From: CABMGO01 sp964574775
Lineage (GTDB): Archaea; Nanobdellota; Nanobdellia; Pacearchaeales; GW2011-AR1
Length of the DNA: 5,073 bases
NCBI GenBank assembly: GCA_964574775.1
Contig: CAZNOS010000051.1
Span: 1 to 5,073, forward strand
Direction of reading: 5' to 3'
This document shows, piece by piece, positions 1-4,763 of this stretch. The stretch's first letter is position 1. The number at the start of each line of letters is the position of its first letter. The notes below the pieces were generated by a model that did no database searches, was not told the origin of the DNA, and worked only from the letters and a program-made list of their open reading frames with translations. The position numbers and the translations under genes were made by a program.

Positions 1-3
1 AAA

Positions 4-84
4 CGCCCGCTGCAGGAATCGAACCTGCGGGTCCTTTCAGACCAAGCTTTCCAGGCTTGTGCAATACCACTATGCGAAGCGGGC
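4..84 (-). tRNA. tRNA-Ser (anticodon GGA), class II with long variable arm
   Basis: On the minus strand this folds as a complete 81-nt tRNA. The 7-bp acceptor stem pairs 78-84 with 5-11 (GCCCGCU/AGCGGGC) and position 4 gives an unpaired G73 discriminator. The T arm has a 5-bp stem (12-16 with 24-28) and loop UUCGAUU. The anticodon stem is CAAGC/GCUUG (43-47, 55-59) with loop CUGGAAA, placing the GGA anticodon at 52-50, which reads UCC/UCU serine codons. The variable region is long: GUCU and GGAC form a hairpin capped by a GAAA tetraloop (31-42). A long variable arm with G73 is typical of tRNA-Ser. The D arm is compact, with a 3-bp stem (73-75 with 61-63) and a 9-nt loop holding the conserved GG. 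No CCA is encoded (the 3' flank is TTT after G73), so CCA must be added after transcription. No intron is visible. Confidence 0.95.
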
Positions 85-108
85 AATAAAATTAAATTGA
101 ATTCATGG

Positions 109-116
109 ATTAAAAA
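109..116 (-). promoter_or_regulatory. Possible TATA box for the tRNA-Ser gene
   Basis: Minus-strand TTTTTAAT is centred about 28 bp upstream of the mature tRNA 5' end and preceded by purine-rich AAGG, as expected for an archaeal TATA box with a BRE-like flank if transcription starts a few bases before the tRNA. The T-run lies just after the stop codon of the upstream flavoprotein gene (127), so it could equally be that gene's oligo-T terminator. The two roles are not exclusive. Confidence 0.35.
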
Positions 117-126
117 CCTTCTCATT

Positions 127-1545
127 CTAACGATCCTTATTCAAAATATAATCTATTACATTTTCTGCAGAATATTGCATTCCATACTTCAACACCAAAT
201 CTTTTACGGCATCAAAATTTGAACCAGAAGTTATTAGTGGTTTTTCTCCACAAGCCCCGAGGCCAATTGTCGCACAAAGAGCATTACATAAACACTTTCT
301 CCCGAGAGCACCTTCGATATTTCCACCTTTTCTAACGTAATCATTTTCTGGTTCTGCAGGACAACGAGTTTTAATCCTACCATCTTGTTCATAAAGTTCT
401 AATAAAAATCCAATATTACATATTCTTTGTCTTTCGCTATAAAGTTCTGGAACGGATAGGGTTTCTGGTACCTGTAATTCTTTAAATGGAAATCCCGTTG
501 GCGATGATCTTGCATTAGTATATGCTTTTGCACCAGATAAAATAGCAACAAGCGCTCGCTCCTTTAATTCTCTAGTTATTTCTGAATCTGCACAAAATGC
601 GAATGGCGTTCCCACCTGAACTCCGCAAGCCCCATGAGAAAGCGCCTCTTTTAATCTCGTTGCATAATTTCCAGCCAACCAAAAAGGTCTACCATTTAAT
701 TGATCTAAAGCTATATTAAAATCCATCTCGTCCTTTGGTCCATATAATGGCTCCCCAATATCATTTAATGCCTTGCTACGTGCAGGAGGATTATGTCCAC
801 CAGCAGATGATCCTTCAAATACGTAACCGTCTGCATTCGGAAGACCTCTTAATCCAAGATGATTGCCAACTATTCCTAAAAATATCGGTCTTGAAAGTTC
901 CGGACTATTGAACCTCTTAGGATCAAATGTTAAATTATATGATTTGCCACTTATTGGAATTATAATTTTCCCGACATCACCACAAGTAAATGCATCTAAA
1001 ACTTCCGGAATATTTTTTGGAAATCCCGCACCTATTAATGCAACATCTAATCCTGCCAGCATTGCACCATAAAGTGTTTGAAGCTGTGCCCATCCAATTT
1101 TATTAAGAAAGTTCGCGCCCACCGGATTTTCATGCCCTCTTTTTGCTAAATATACTTCTACAAATGCACCCGCAACCAAGCTATCTTCCAAATCTATATT
1201 TTTTAAAATAAATTCACTATCGCCTGTTTTTTCAAATGAAGGAAATGGATTTAAAATATATTTTTCTTCAGCACTTCTACCCCCCTCAATAAAAAATCTA
1301 TTTACAATTCCATCAGCTATATCTCTATTTGGAAAATGCTGCAACGCCTCTCTCAATTCTCCGCCAAGATCTCCATTTTGCAATCCACGAATTAATAAAT
1401 TATCTGGCGCCGTTGCAGAAATAACTCCTAATTGACCGTAACGAGAAACTTTCCTGACAATACGATGCCCAGAAACCCCCGCACCCATCCCTCCCTGGAT
1501 TATTGACTTTCGTCTTAAATCTTCAATTTTTATTGTTTCTCTCAT
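127..1545 (-). CDS. Nitronate monooxygenase / 2-nitropropane dioxygenase-like FMN-dependent protein
   Basis: This 472-aa protein belongs to the NMO/2-nitropropane dioxygenase TIM-barrel family, whose characterised members use FMN to oxidise alkyl nitronates; related proteins include the PfaD enoyl reductases. Visible features are the N-terminal IIQGGMGAGVSG phosphate-binding motif (about 15-26), a LYGAMLAG-LDVALIGAGFP segment (158-176), GSSAGGHNPPA (245-255) with the family's expected catalytic His251, and LAGNYAT (290-296) followed by GVQVGTPFAF (308-317) in the FMN-phosphate region. It is longer than the roughly 310-380 aa of simple NMOs. The extra C-terminal part is cysteine-rich (C376, C395, C418, C420, C424, C432), which could bind a metal or Fe-S cluster; that is inference. 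The ATG at 1545 is chosen because it starts just before the flavin motif and has a TATA box 25 bp upstream. It reads toward the tRNA gene, 42 bp away. The family call is firm. The physiological substrate is unknown, because many such archaeal and bacterial homologues are annotated as NMO without tested activity. Confidence 0.9.
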   Translation of the reverse strand: MRETIKIEDLRRKSIIQGGMGAGVSGHRIVRKVSRYGQLGVISATAPDNLLIRGLQNGDLGGELREALQHFPNRDIADGIVNRFFIEGGRSAEEKYILNPFPSFEKTGDSEFILKNIDLEDSLVAGAFVEVYLAKRGHENPVGANFLNKIGWAQLQTLYGAMLAGLDVALIGAGFPKNIPEVLDAFTCGDVGKIIIPISGKSYNLTFDPKRFNSPELSRPIFLGIVGNHLGLRGLPNADGYVFEGSSAGGHNPPARSKALNDIGEPLYGPKDEMDFNIALDQLNGRPFWLAGNYATRLKEALSHGACGVQVGTPFAFCADSEITRELKERALVAILSGAKAYTNARSSPTGFPFKELQVPETLSVPELYSERQRICNIGFLLELYEQDGRIKTRCPAEPENDYVRKGGNIEGALGRKCLCNALCATIGLGACGEKPLITSGSNFDAVKDLVLKYGMQYSAENVIDYILNKDR

Positions 1546-1566
1546 CGTAATACTATGCGCCTGAAG

Positions 1567-1574
1567 TTTAAAAG
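1567..1574 (-). promoter_or_regulatory. TATA box for the nitronate-monooxygenase-like gene
   Basis: Minus-strand CTTTTAAA is centred about 25 bp before the ATG at 1545. No purine-rich Shine-Dalgarno sequence lies between the box and the start. This is the spacing expected if transcription begins at or next to the A of the ATG (leaderless mRNA). A second AT-rich stretch (ATATAATA near 1590-1597) is too far away to match the spacing of the other genes here. Confidence 0.6.
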
Positions 1575-1630
1575 TATTATCAAACTAGACTATTATATTT
1601 ACAATCTTTAATATTCATAAGTCAATAAAT

Positions 1631-2335
1631 CTACTTAAAGTTTAACAAATTTTCTTGCGTAAAAGTAGCATTAATTATTTTTCTCATTTCCTTAACAACC
1701 GCAACTGGATTTTTACCAATAGTAGTTTCCTCTGATAACATAAGCAAATCAGAACCATCCAATACTGCATTAGCAACATCACTAACCTCTGCCCTTTCTG
1801 GATTCTTAGATTCTACCATAGATAACAACATTTCAGTAGCAGTTATGACAATTTTTTTCCTCTGATTACACCTTCTAATTATTAATTTCTGAAATATCGG
1901 CACTCTCTCCAAACTAATATTTTTTCCCAAATCTCCACGAGCAACCATAATTCCGTCGCTAACACGAATCAACTGCTCAAGATTTTTTATAGCTCTAAAT
2001 GTTTCAATTTTAGAAATCATCTTTACATTTTTCGGCAATCGATTTTTTATATCCAGTATTTGTCTATCTGTTTCCGCAAAAGAAACCGCGACATAATCAA
2101 CTTTTTGGCGACTTAACCAACCAATATTTTTTTCAGTTTTAATATCCACCAATACTTTCGCATGAAATTTTTTTAAATTAGAAATATTATGTTCCCACTG
2201 TTTTTCATCTCCATATTTAGTATTAATCCTGCCAACAACCACGCCCGACTTTATCATTTGCTTTATAATTCTAGAAGAAAAACTCGATGGTCCAAGAGTC
2301 GCAATTATTCCCACGCTTCTTTTTTTTAATCTCAT
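1631..2335 (-). CDS. Pyruvate-kinase-like barrel protein lacking the B and C domains
   Basis: This 234-aa protein matches the catalytic A domain of pyruvate kinase (PEP + ADP to pyruvate + ATP) but is about half the usual 470 or more residues. In order it shows IATLGPSS (11-18), GRIN (35-38, with the substrate-binding Arg as R36), SKIET (108-112, with catalytic Lys109 and metal ligand Glu111), DGIMVARGDLG (127-137, metal ligand Asp135), ATEMLLSM (166-173, Thr167) and the signature RAEVSDVANAVLDGSD (181-196) followed by LSEET. The strand carrying D64 is only 21 residues from SFAETD (85-90), so the roughly 100-residue mobile B lid normally inserted here is absent. The protein ends right after the last barrel helix, so the C-terminal regulatory domain is also missing. 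Changes from consensus include NFSHG to NTKYG (a K+-ligand Ser becomes Lys40) and SGET to SEET. The frame is uninterrupted and conserved motifs persist, so it does not look like a decayed gene. It may be a minimal enzyme or a PEP/pyruvate-binding enzyme of altered reaction. No full-length pyk gene is visible in the window. Confidence 0.85.
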   Translation of the reverse strand: MRLKKRSVGIIATLGPSSFSSRIIKQMIKSGVVVGRINTKYGDEKQWEHNISNLKKFHAKVLVDIKTEKNIGWLSRQKVDYVAVSFAETDRQILDIKNRLPKNVKMISKIETFRAIKNLEQLIRVSDGIMVARGDLGKNISLERVPIFQKLIIRRCNQRKKIVITATEMLLSMVESKNPERAEVSDVANAVLDGSDLLMLSEETTIGKNPVAVVKEMRKIINATFTQENLLNFK

Positions 2336-2356
2336 TCGTTTTTAAAAGAACACGTC

Positions 2357-2367
2357 TTTATTAAATT
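2357..2367 (-). promoter_or_regulatory. TATA box for the pyruvate-kinase-like gene
   Basis: Minus-strand AATTTAATAAA is centred about 27 bp upstream of the ATG at 2335. The sequence just before the ATG (TTTTAAAAACGA) has no Shine-Dalgarno match, consistent with a leaderless or nearly leaderless transcript. Confidence 0.5.
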
Positions 2368-2383
2368 AACCAAGATTAAAACA

Positions 2384-2391
2384 TTTATAAA
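2384..2391 (+). promoter_or_regulatory. TATA box (TTTATAAA) for the two-TM protein gene
   Basis: A near-consensus archaeal TATA box is centred 25.5 bp before the ATG at 2413. Between them is AT-rich sequence with no Shine-Dalgarno motif. The identical octamer at the identical distance occurs before the next gene (2982-2989). Confidence 0.75.
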
Positions 2392-2412
2392 TCCACGAAT
2401 ATCTTAATAAGA

Positions 2413-2970
2413 ATGGTAGAAGAGAGTGTGAATGGATTAATTGATCCTAAAACGGAAAAAATAAAAGAGGCAAACATAAGCTTGATAATAGACAACTATG
2501 GAGAGATTTTCTCAGATTTTGACCCACGTTCATATCTAGAAAGAGCAATTTCAGACGATTTTTTGCAAGAATGCAGACGTGCAGCCAGAGATAAAGAAGA
2601 CGGAATTGAGTTAAGAATTCTAGTACCAAAATCAAAAAGAGACATGAAAGAAGAGTGGAAAATAAAAAAAAGATTAAGAGATCATTTCAATCACCACCTA
2701 GGGGAAAAAGAAAAAATAATAATAAAAATTAAAAAAGAAGGTTGGGCTTGGGTTATGGTTGGAATATTAATTTTGCTCGGAGTTTTACTTGGATTGGTTA
2801 AACTAGAAGATACCGTCATTGGAACTATGCTTCCAATCTTAGAAGTACCTTGCTGGTTCTTGATATGGGAAGGCATGGGAAAAATATTTTTTGAATCAAG
2901 AAAAATGGGACCAGAGCACGAATTCTACAAAAAAATGGCGAAAGCTGAAATAAATTTTGCAGAATATTAA
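2413..2970 (+). CDS. Uncharacterised protein with two predicted membrane segments
   Basis: I do not recognise a named family for this 185-aa protein. It begins with a soluble, charged region (1-108) containing a striking FSDFDPRSYLERAISDDFL segment (33-51), a basic RAARD stretch and a lysine/arginine-rich helix (about 72-108) that could be coiled-coil or nucleic-acid or lipid binding. Two hydrophobic segments follow: about 111-129 (WAWVMVGILILLGVLLGLV) and about 134-152, which holds P141, P146, C147 and W148, giving a hairpin-like two-TM anchor with a very short loop. The tail (153-185) has WEGMGKIFF and HEFYKKMAKAEINF. With basic residues flanking both sides of the hairpin, both termini probably face the cytoplasm; that is inference. 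The DFDPR, PxxWFLxWEGM and FYxKM patterns look like constrained motifs of a conserved family. The start at 2413 is fixed by the TATA spacing. A 40-bp gap with its own promoter separates it from the PC4-like gene. Confidence 0.8.
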   Translation: MVEESVNGLIDPKTEKIKEANISLIIDNYGEIFSDFDPRSYLERAISDDFLQECRRAARDKEDGIELRILVPKSKRDMKEEWKIKKRLRDHFNHHLGEKEKIIIKIKKEGWAWVMVGILILLGVLLGLVKLEDTVIGTMLPILEVPCWFLIWEGMGKIFFESRKMGPEHEFYKKMAKAEINFAEY

Positions 2971-2981
2971 TCACATAAATA

Positions 2982-2989
2982 TTTATAAA
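2982..2989 (+). promoter_or_regulatory. TATA box (TTTATAAA) for the PC4-like gene
   Basis: The octamer lies in the 40-bp gap after the two-TM gene and is centred 25.5 bp before the ATG at 3011. No Shine-Dalgarno sequence precedes that ATG (AAAAACTATC). It indicates that the gene is transcribed on its own even though the gene upstream is close and on the same strand. Confidence 0.75.
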
Positions 2990-3010
2990 CAAAGCAAATA
3001 AAAAACTATC

Positions 3011-3358
3011 ATGGAAAAAGATATTGGAAAAATAAAAAAGAATGATTATACTGATATTATCGTAAGAGTCGATGACTTTGGTGGCAAGATCGGAGTTACT
3101 ATAAGAGAATTCACAAACGACCAAAAAACTGGATATAAAGGATTTACTAAAGCTGGAACAAGAATCACAGTGGACCAATTTCAGGAATTCAAAGATATGA
3201 TTAATTCAATCTCTTTGGACGGATTACAACCAAGCGCAGAAGCAATTGCAAAAGCAGAAGCGTTCAAAAACAGTAAAAAAACACAAACAACGCTTACAGA
3301 AAAACCAGAACAGAGAAAGCCATCTTTTAGAGACATTCCAGAAGAAGACTTAATATAA
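3011..3358 (+). CDS. PC4-like putative single-stranded DNA-binding / transcription cofactor protein
   Basis: Residues about 3-65 of this 115-aa protein resemble the PC4/Sub1 fold: a basic strand start (IGKIKKNDYTDIIVRV), a turn (DDFGGKIGVTIREF), a third strand after a charged loop (YKGFTKAGTRIT) and a final helix (VDQFQEFKDMINSI). The order matches human PC4 (RYVSVRDFKGKVLIDIREY ... KGISL ... QWSQLKEQI). PC4-family proteins dimerise and bind single-stranded or melted DNA, with roles in transcription and repair, in the cytoplasm/nucleoid. After the domain comes an Ala/Gln/Lys/Thr-rich, probably disordered linker (about 72-105) and an acidic-hydrophobic end, FRDIPEEDLI (106-115), comparable in layout to the protein-binding tail of bacterial SSB. 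The fold call rests on pattern similarity only; small bacterial PC4-like proteins are an alternative subgroup. It has its own promoter, 40 bp after the preceding gene. Confidence 0.75.
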   Translation: MEKDIGKIKKNDYTDIIVRVDDFGGKIGVTIREFTNDQKTGYKGFTKAGTRITVDQFQEFKDMINSISLDGLQPSAEAIAKAEAFKNSKKTQTTLTEKPEQRKPSFRDIPEEDLI

Positions 3359-3384
3359 TATTGTGATTATTTTCTAGTATTAAA

Positions 3385-3392
3385 ATTTAAAA
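3385..3392 (+). promoter_or_regulatory. TATA box for the 69-aa orphan gene
   Basis: ATTTAAAA is centred about 26 bp before the ATG at 3415, matching the geometry of the neighbouring genes, with no Shine-Dalgarno sequence in between. It is the main reason to believe the short downstream ORF is expressed. A short T-run at 3370-3373 just before it could end the PC4-like transcript, but it is too weak to call. Confidence 0.55.
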
Positions 3393-3414
3393 GGCTCAAA
3401 AACATAGTGTTCTT

Positions 3415-3624
3415 ATGAAACATGAGCCATACCACACGAACGGAAGAGAAGATTTAATTGAAGATTTACAGAATATGACAATAACCCTGCTTCTTTTAGC
3501 TAGTGGATTTGCTGGATGCTACCAAATGCGCACAATGAAATATAGTCCAACAGACCCTGCAACATCCACTACAAGAATAGCACAAGAAAGTCCGTTAACA
3601 GAGAAAGATTTTTTATTTAAGTAA
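3415..3624 (+). CDS. Small hypothetical protein with one hydrophobic segment
   Basis: I do not recognise this 69-aa protein. It has a hydrophilic, slightly acidic N-terminus (1-20), a hydrophobic stretch ITLLLLASGFAGCY (about 23-36) and a Ser/Thr/Pro-rich tail (44-62) ending in LTEKDFLFK. The hydrophobic stretch followed by FAGC (C35) resembles a lipoprotein signal, especially if translation began at Met21 (3475). The N-terminus lacks the positive charges of a normal signal peptide, however, and the promoter spacing favours the ATG at 3415. A single-span membrane protein is the alternative. Its 3' end overlaps the end of trpS on the opposite strand by 12 bp. Evidence that it is real: a correctly placed TATA box, a full ORF filling the gap between two genes, and no overlap with another gene except at the tail. 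It could still be a chance ORF. Confidence 0.55.
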   Translation: MKHEPYHTNGREDLIEDLQNMTITLLLLASGFAGCYQMRTMKYSPTDPATSTTRIAQESPLTEKDFLFK

Positions 3625-4734
3625 GAATTTATCAATATCCTTTTTAGCTTCCTCTCGTTTTTTCTGATGTTCTCTTAAGAAAGCGTTTATTTTTTCAATT
3701 AAGATTGCTTTTAACTCCCCGGACAATAATTTTCCAGAACGATAATCCTTTTCTATTTGAGCAAGTTTCTTATCATCTTCCTCGAAAAACATTCTCAAGT
3801 ATTGAAACGAAACATCCACATCCGGATTTCCACCAAGCTTTCTATGCTCTTCAACAGTATCCCTTCCGCCAGAAAACGCGTACTTGTTAATTTTCTTTTT
3901 AACTTCTTCCGAAGAATCAGTTAATGCGATAAAAGACGTTGGATCAGAAGAAGACATTTTACCACCTCCTAAACCTGGCATAAAAAAATGATACGTGGAA
4001 CTCAATTGTGTAAATTTGAATTCTTTTATCGCCTGACTAATGTCTCTAGCTAGCCTTATATGAGGGTCTTGATCAACTCCAACTGGAATCAATACGGGGC
4101 AAACTCCCTCTAATTCTGGAAGTTGAGCATGTAACATATCTGAAGCCTGTAATAAAGAAGATATCATTTTTCCAGGACTTATATCTCCATAAACCGCCTT
4201 GAATTCATTAAAAGTTGCATATCTCGCAAGAAGATTCTGTAATCGATAATAAGCATTAGATTTTTCTGCTTCACGACTTCTTTCACTCTGAAAATAAATT
4301 TCGCAATTCTGAGGTTTTAATCCTAATGCAATATAATTTGTTATATATTGTTCGATAGCTATTTTTCTACTATCTTCCAAGCTTTGCCCTCTCGCATTAT
4401 AAGCCTCTAAATCCGCAACAGCAATATATACTTTCGCCCCAAGTTTTTGATAAAACACCATTTGCTGAGCCAACAACATGTGCCCCAAGTGAAATTTCCC
4501 TGTAGGCATGCAACCCGTCATCATTACAAACTTTTTCTTATTCTTTATAGCCTCCAAGATTCTTTGAATGTCTCGGTGAGCAAAAACCGTCTTTCTTCTA
4601 AATAATATATTACCATTAAATATTTCTGGCAAATCTTTCAGTGGATTGATACCAAATTCTTTAATTAATCTATCATAATCTATACTTCCCTTAACTTCCC
4701 ATGGATTTACAACCATCTCGTTTTTTTCTACCAT
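3613..4734 (-). CDS. trpS: Tryptophanyl-tRNA synthetase (archaeal/eukaryotic type)
   Basis: This class I aminoacyl-tRNA synthetase charges tRNA-Trp with tryptophan using ATP, in the cytoplasm. From the ATG at 4734 it is 373 aa, close to other archaeal TrpRS. It carries the archaeal/eukaryotic N-terminal signature NPWEVKGSIDYDRLIKEFG (10-28), FRRKTVFAHRD (45-55), the HIGH-class motif as HLGH (82-85) after TGCMPTGKF, the binding-pocket segment PVGVDQDPHIRLARD (217-231) and the KMSKS-class motif as KMSSS (259-263). The C-terminal anticodon-binding region follows, with a charged helical end. NPW...IDY and GVDQDPH separate it from TyrRS. The frame can be extended upstream to a TTG at 4749, adding five residues, but the ATG at 4734 is preferred because a TATA box sits 26 bp before it and none fits the TTG. 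The gene lies 24 bp after a TatD-family gene on the same strand. Nothing looks degraded. Confidence 0.96.
   Translation of the reverse strand: MVEKNEMVVNPWEVKGSIDYDRLIKEFGINPLKDLPEIFNGNILFRRKTVFAHRDIQRILEAIKNKKKFVMMTGCMPTGKFHLGHMLLAQQMVFYQKLGAKVYIAVADLEAYNARGQSLEDSRKIAIEQYITNYIALGLKPQNCEIYFQSERSREAEKSNAYYRLQNLLARYATFNEFKAVYGDISPGKMISSLLQASDMLHAQLPELEGVCPVLIPVGVDQDPHIRLARDISQAIKEFKFTQLSSTYHFFMPGLGGGKMSSSDPTSFIALTDSSEEVKKKINKYAFSGGRDTVEEHRKLGGNPDVDVSFQYLRMFFEEDDKKLAQIEKDYRSGKLLSGELKAILIEKINAFLREHQKKREEAKKDIDKFLLK
3641..3663 (+). terminator. Possible oligo-T terminators for the 69-aa orphan gene
   Basis: Two T-runs on the plus strand (TTTTT at 3641-3645 and TTTTTT at 3658-3663) follow the stop codon at 3624 by 17-39 bp and could act as archaeal intrinsic oligo-T terminators. 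They lie inside the 3' end of trpS, where the same bases encode lysines on the other strand, so coding constraint alone could explain them. Confidence 0.25.
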
Positions 4735-4755
4735 GATAAATATACACAACTAATG

Positions 4756-4763
4756 AATTTAAA
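4756..4763 (-). promoter_or_regulatory. TATA box for trpS, overlapping the tatD stop codon
   Basis: Minus-strand TTTAAATT is centred about 26 bp before the ATG at 4734 and contains the TAA stop of the upstream TatD-family gene (4761-4759). No Shine-Dalgarno sequence lies before the ATG (GTATATTTATC). The position supports a leaderless trpS transcript starting at 4734. Confidence 0.6.

Larger units (their letters stand above)
2336..2412. promoter_or_regulatory. Divergent intergenic promoter region
   Basis: These 77 bp separate the minus-strand pyruvate-kinase-like gene from the plus-strand two-TM gene and carry one TATA-like box for each, about 20 bp apart and not overlapping. No clear operator palindrome is visible; TTTTTAAAA near 2339-2347 is an AT-rich near-palindrome of low information content. 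Divergent layout could allow shared control, but the sequence shows no direct sign of it. Confidence 0.6.

Noticed and set aside
4..84. tRNA-Gly(UCC) reading of the minus-strand tRNA
   Set aside because: TCC is the plus-strand complement of the anticodon. The folded minus-strand loop CUGGAAA gives GGA, and the long variable arm and G73 fit serine.
863..1072. 69-aa plus-strand ORF inside the flavoprotein gene
   Set aside because: It lies wholly antisense to well-conserved parts of the FMN-barrel protein, has no recognisable motif, and reads as the complement of that coding sequence.
1631..2335. Pyruvate-kinase-like gene as a pseudogene or frameshifted full-length pyk
   Set aside because: The ORF is uninterrupted, has a promoter and keeps the A-domain active-site motifs. 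The flanks contain no B- or C-domain coding: 85 bp downstream to the next gene and a 77-bp divergent region upstream.
2336..2412. Operator or attachment-site palindrome in the divergent region
   Set aside because: The only symmetric stretches are AT-rich TATA-like or TTTTTAAAA sequences of very low information content; no longer inverted repeat is evident.
2447..3178. Minus-strand ORFs (2447-2635, 2691-2876, 2825-3178) opposite the two-TM and PC4-like genes
   Set aside because: They are antisense to better-supported genes with promoters. Their Phe/Ser/Leu-rich composition is what the complement of Lys/Glu-rich AT-rich coding gives, and none has family motifs.
3705..3890. 61-aa plus-strand ORF inside trpS
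   Set aside because: It is antisense to the conserved synthetase, with no independent motif or upstream TATA box at the usual distance that I could find.
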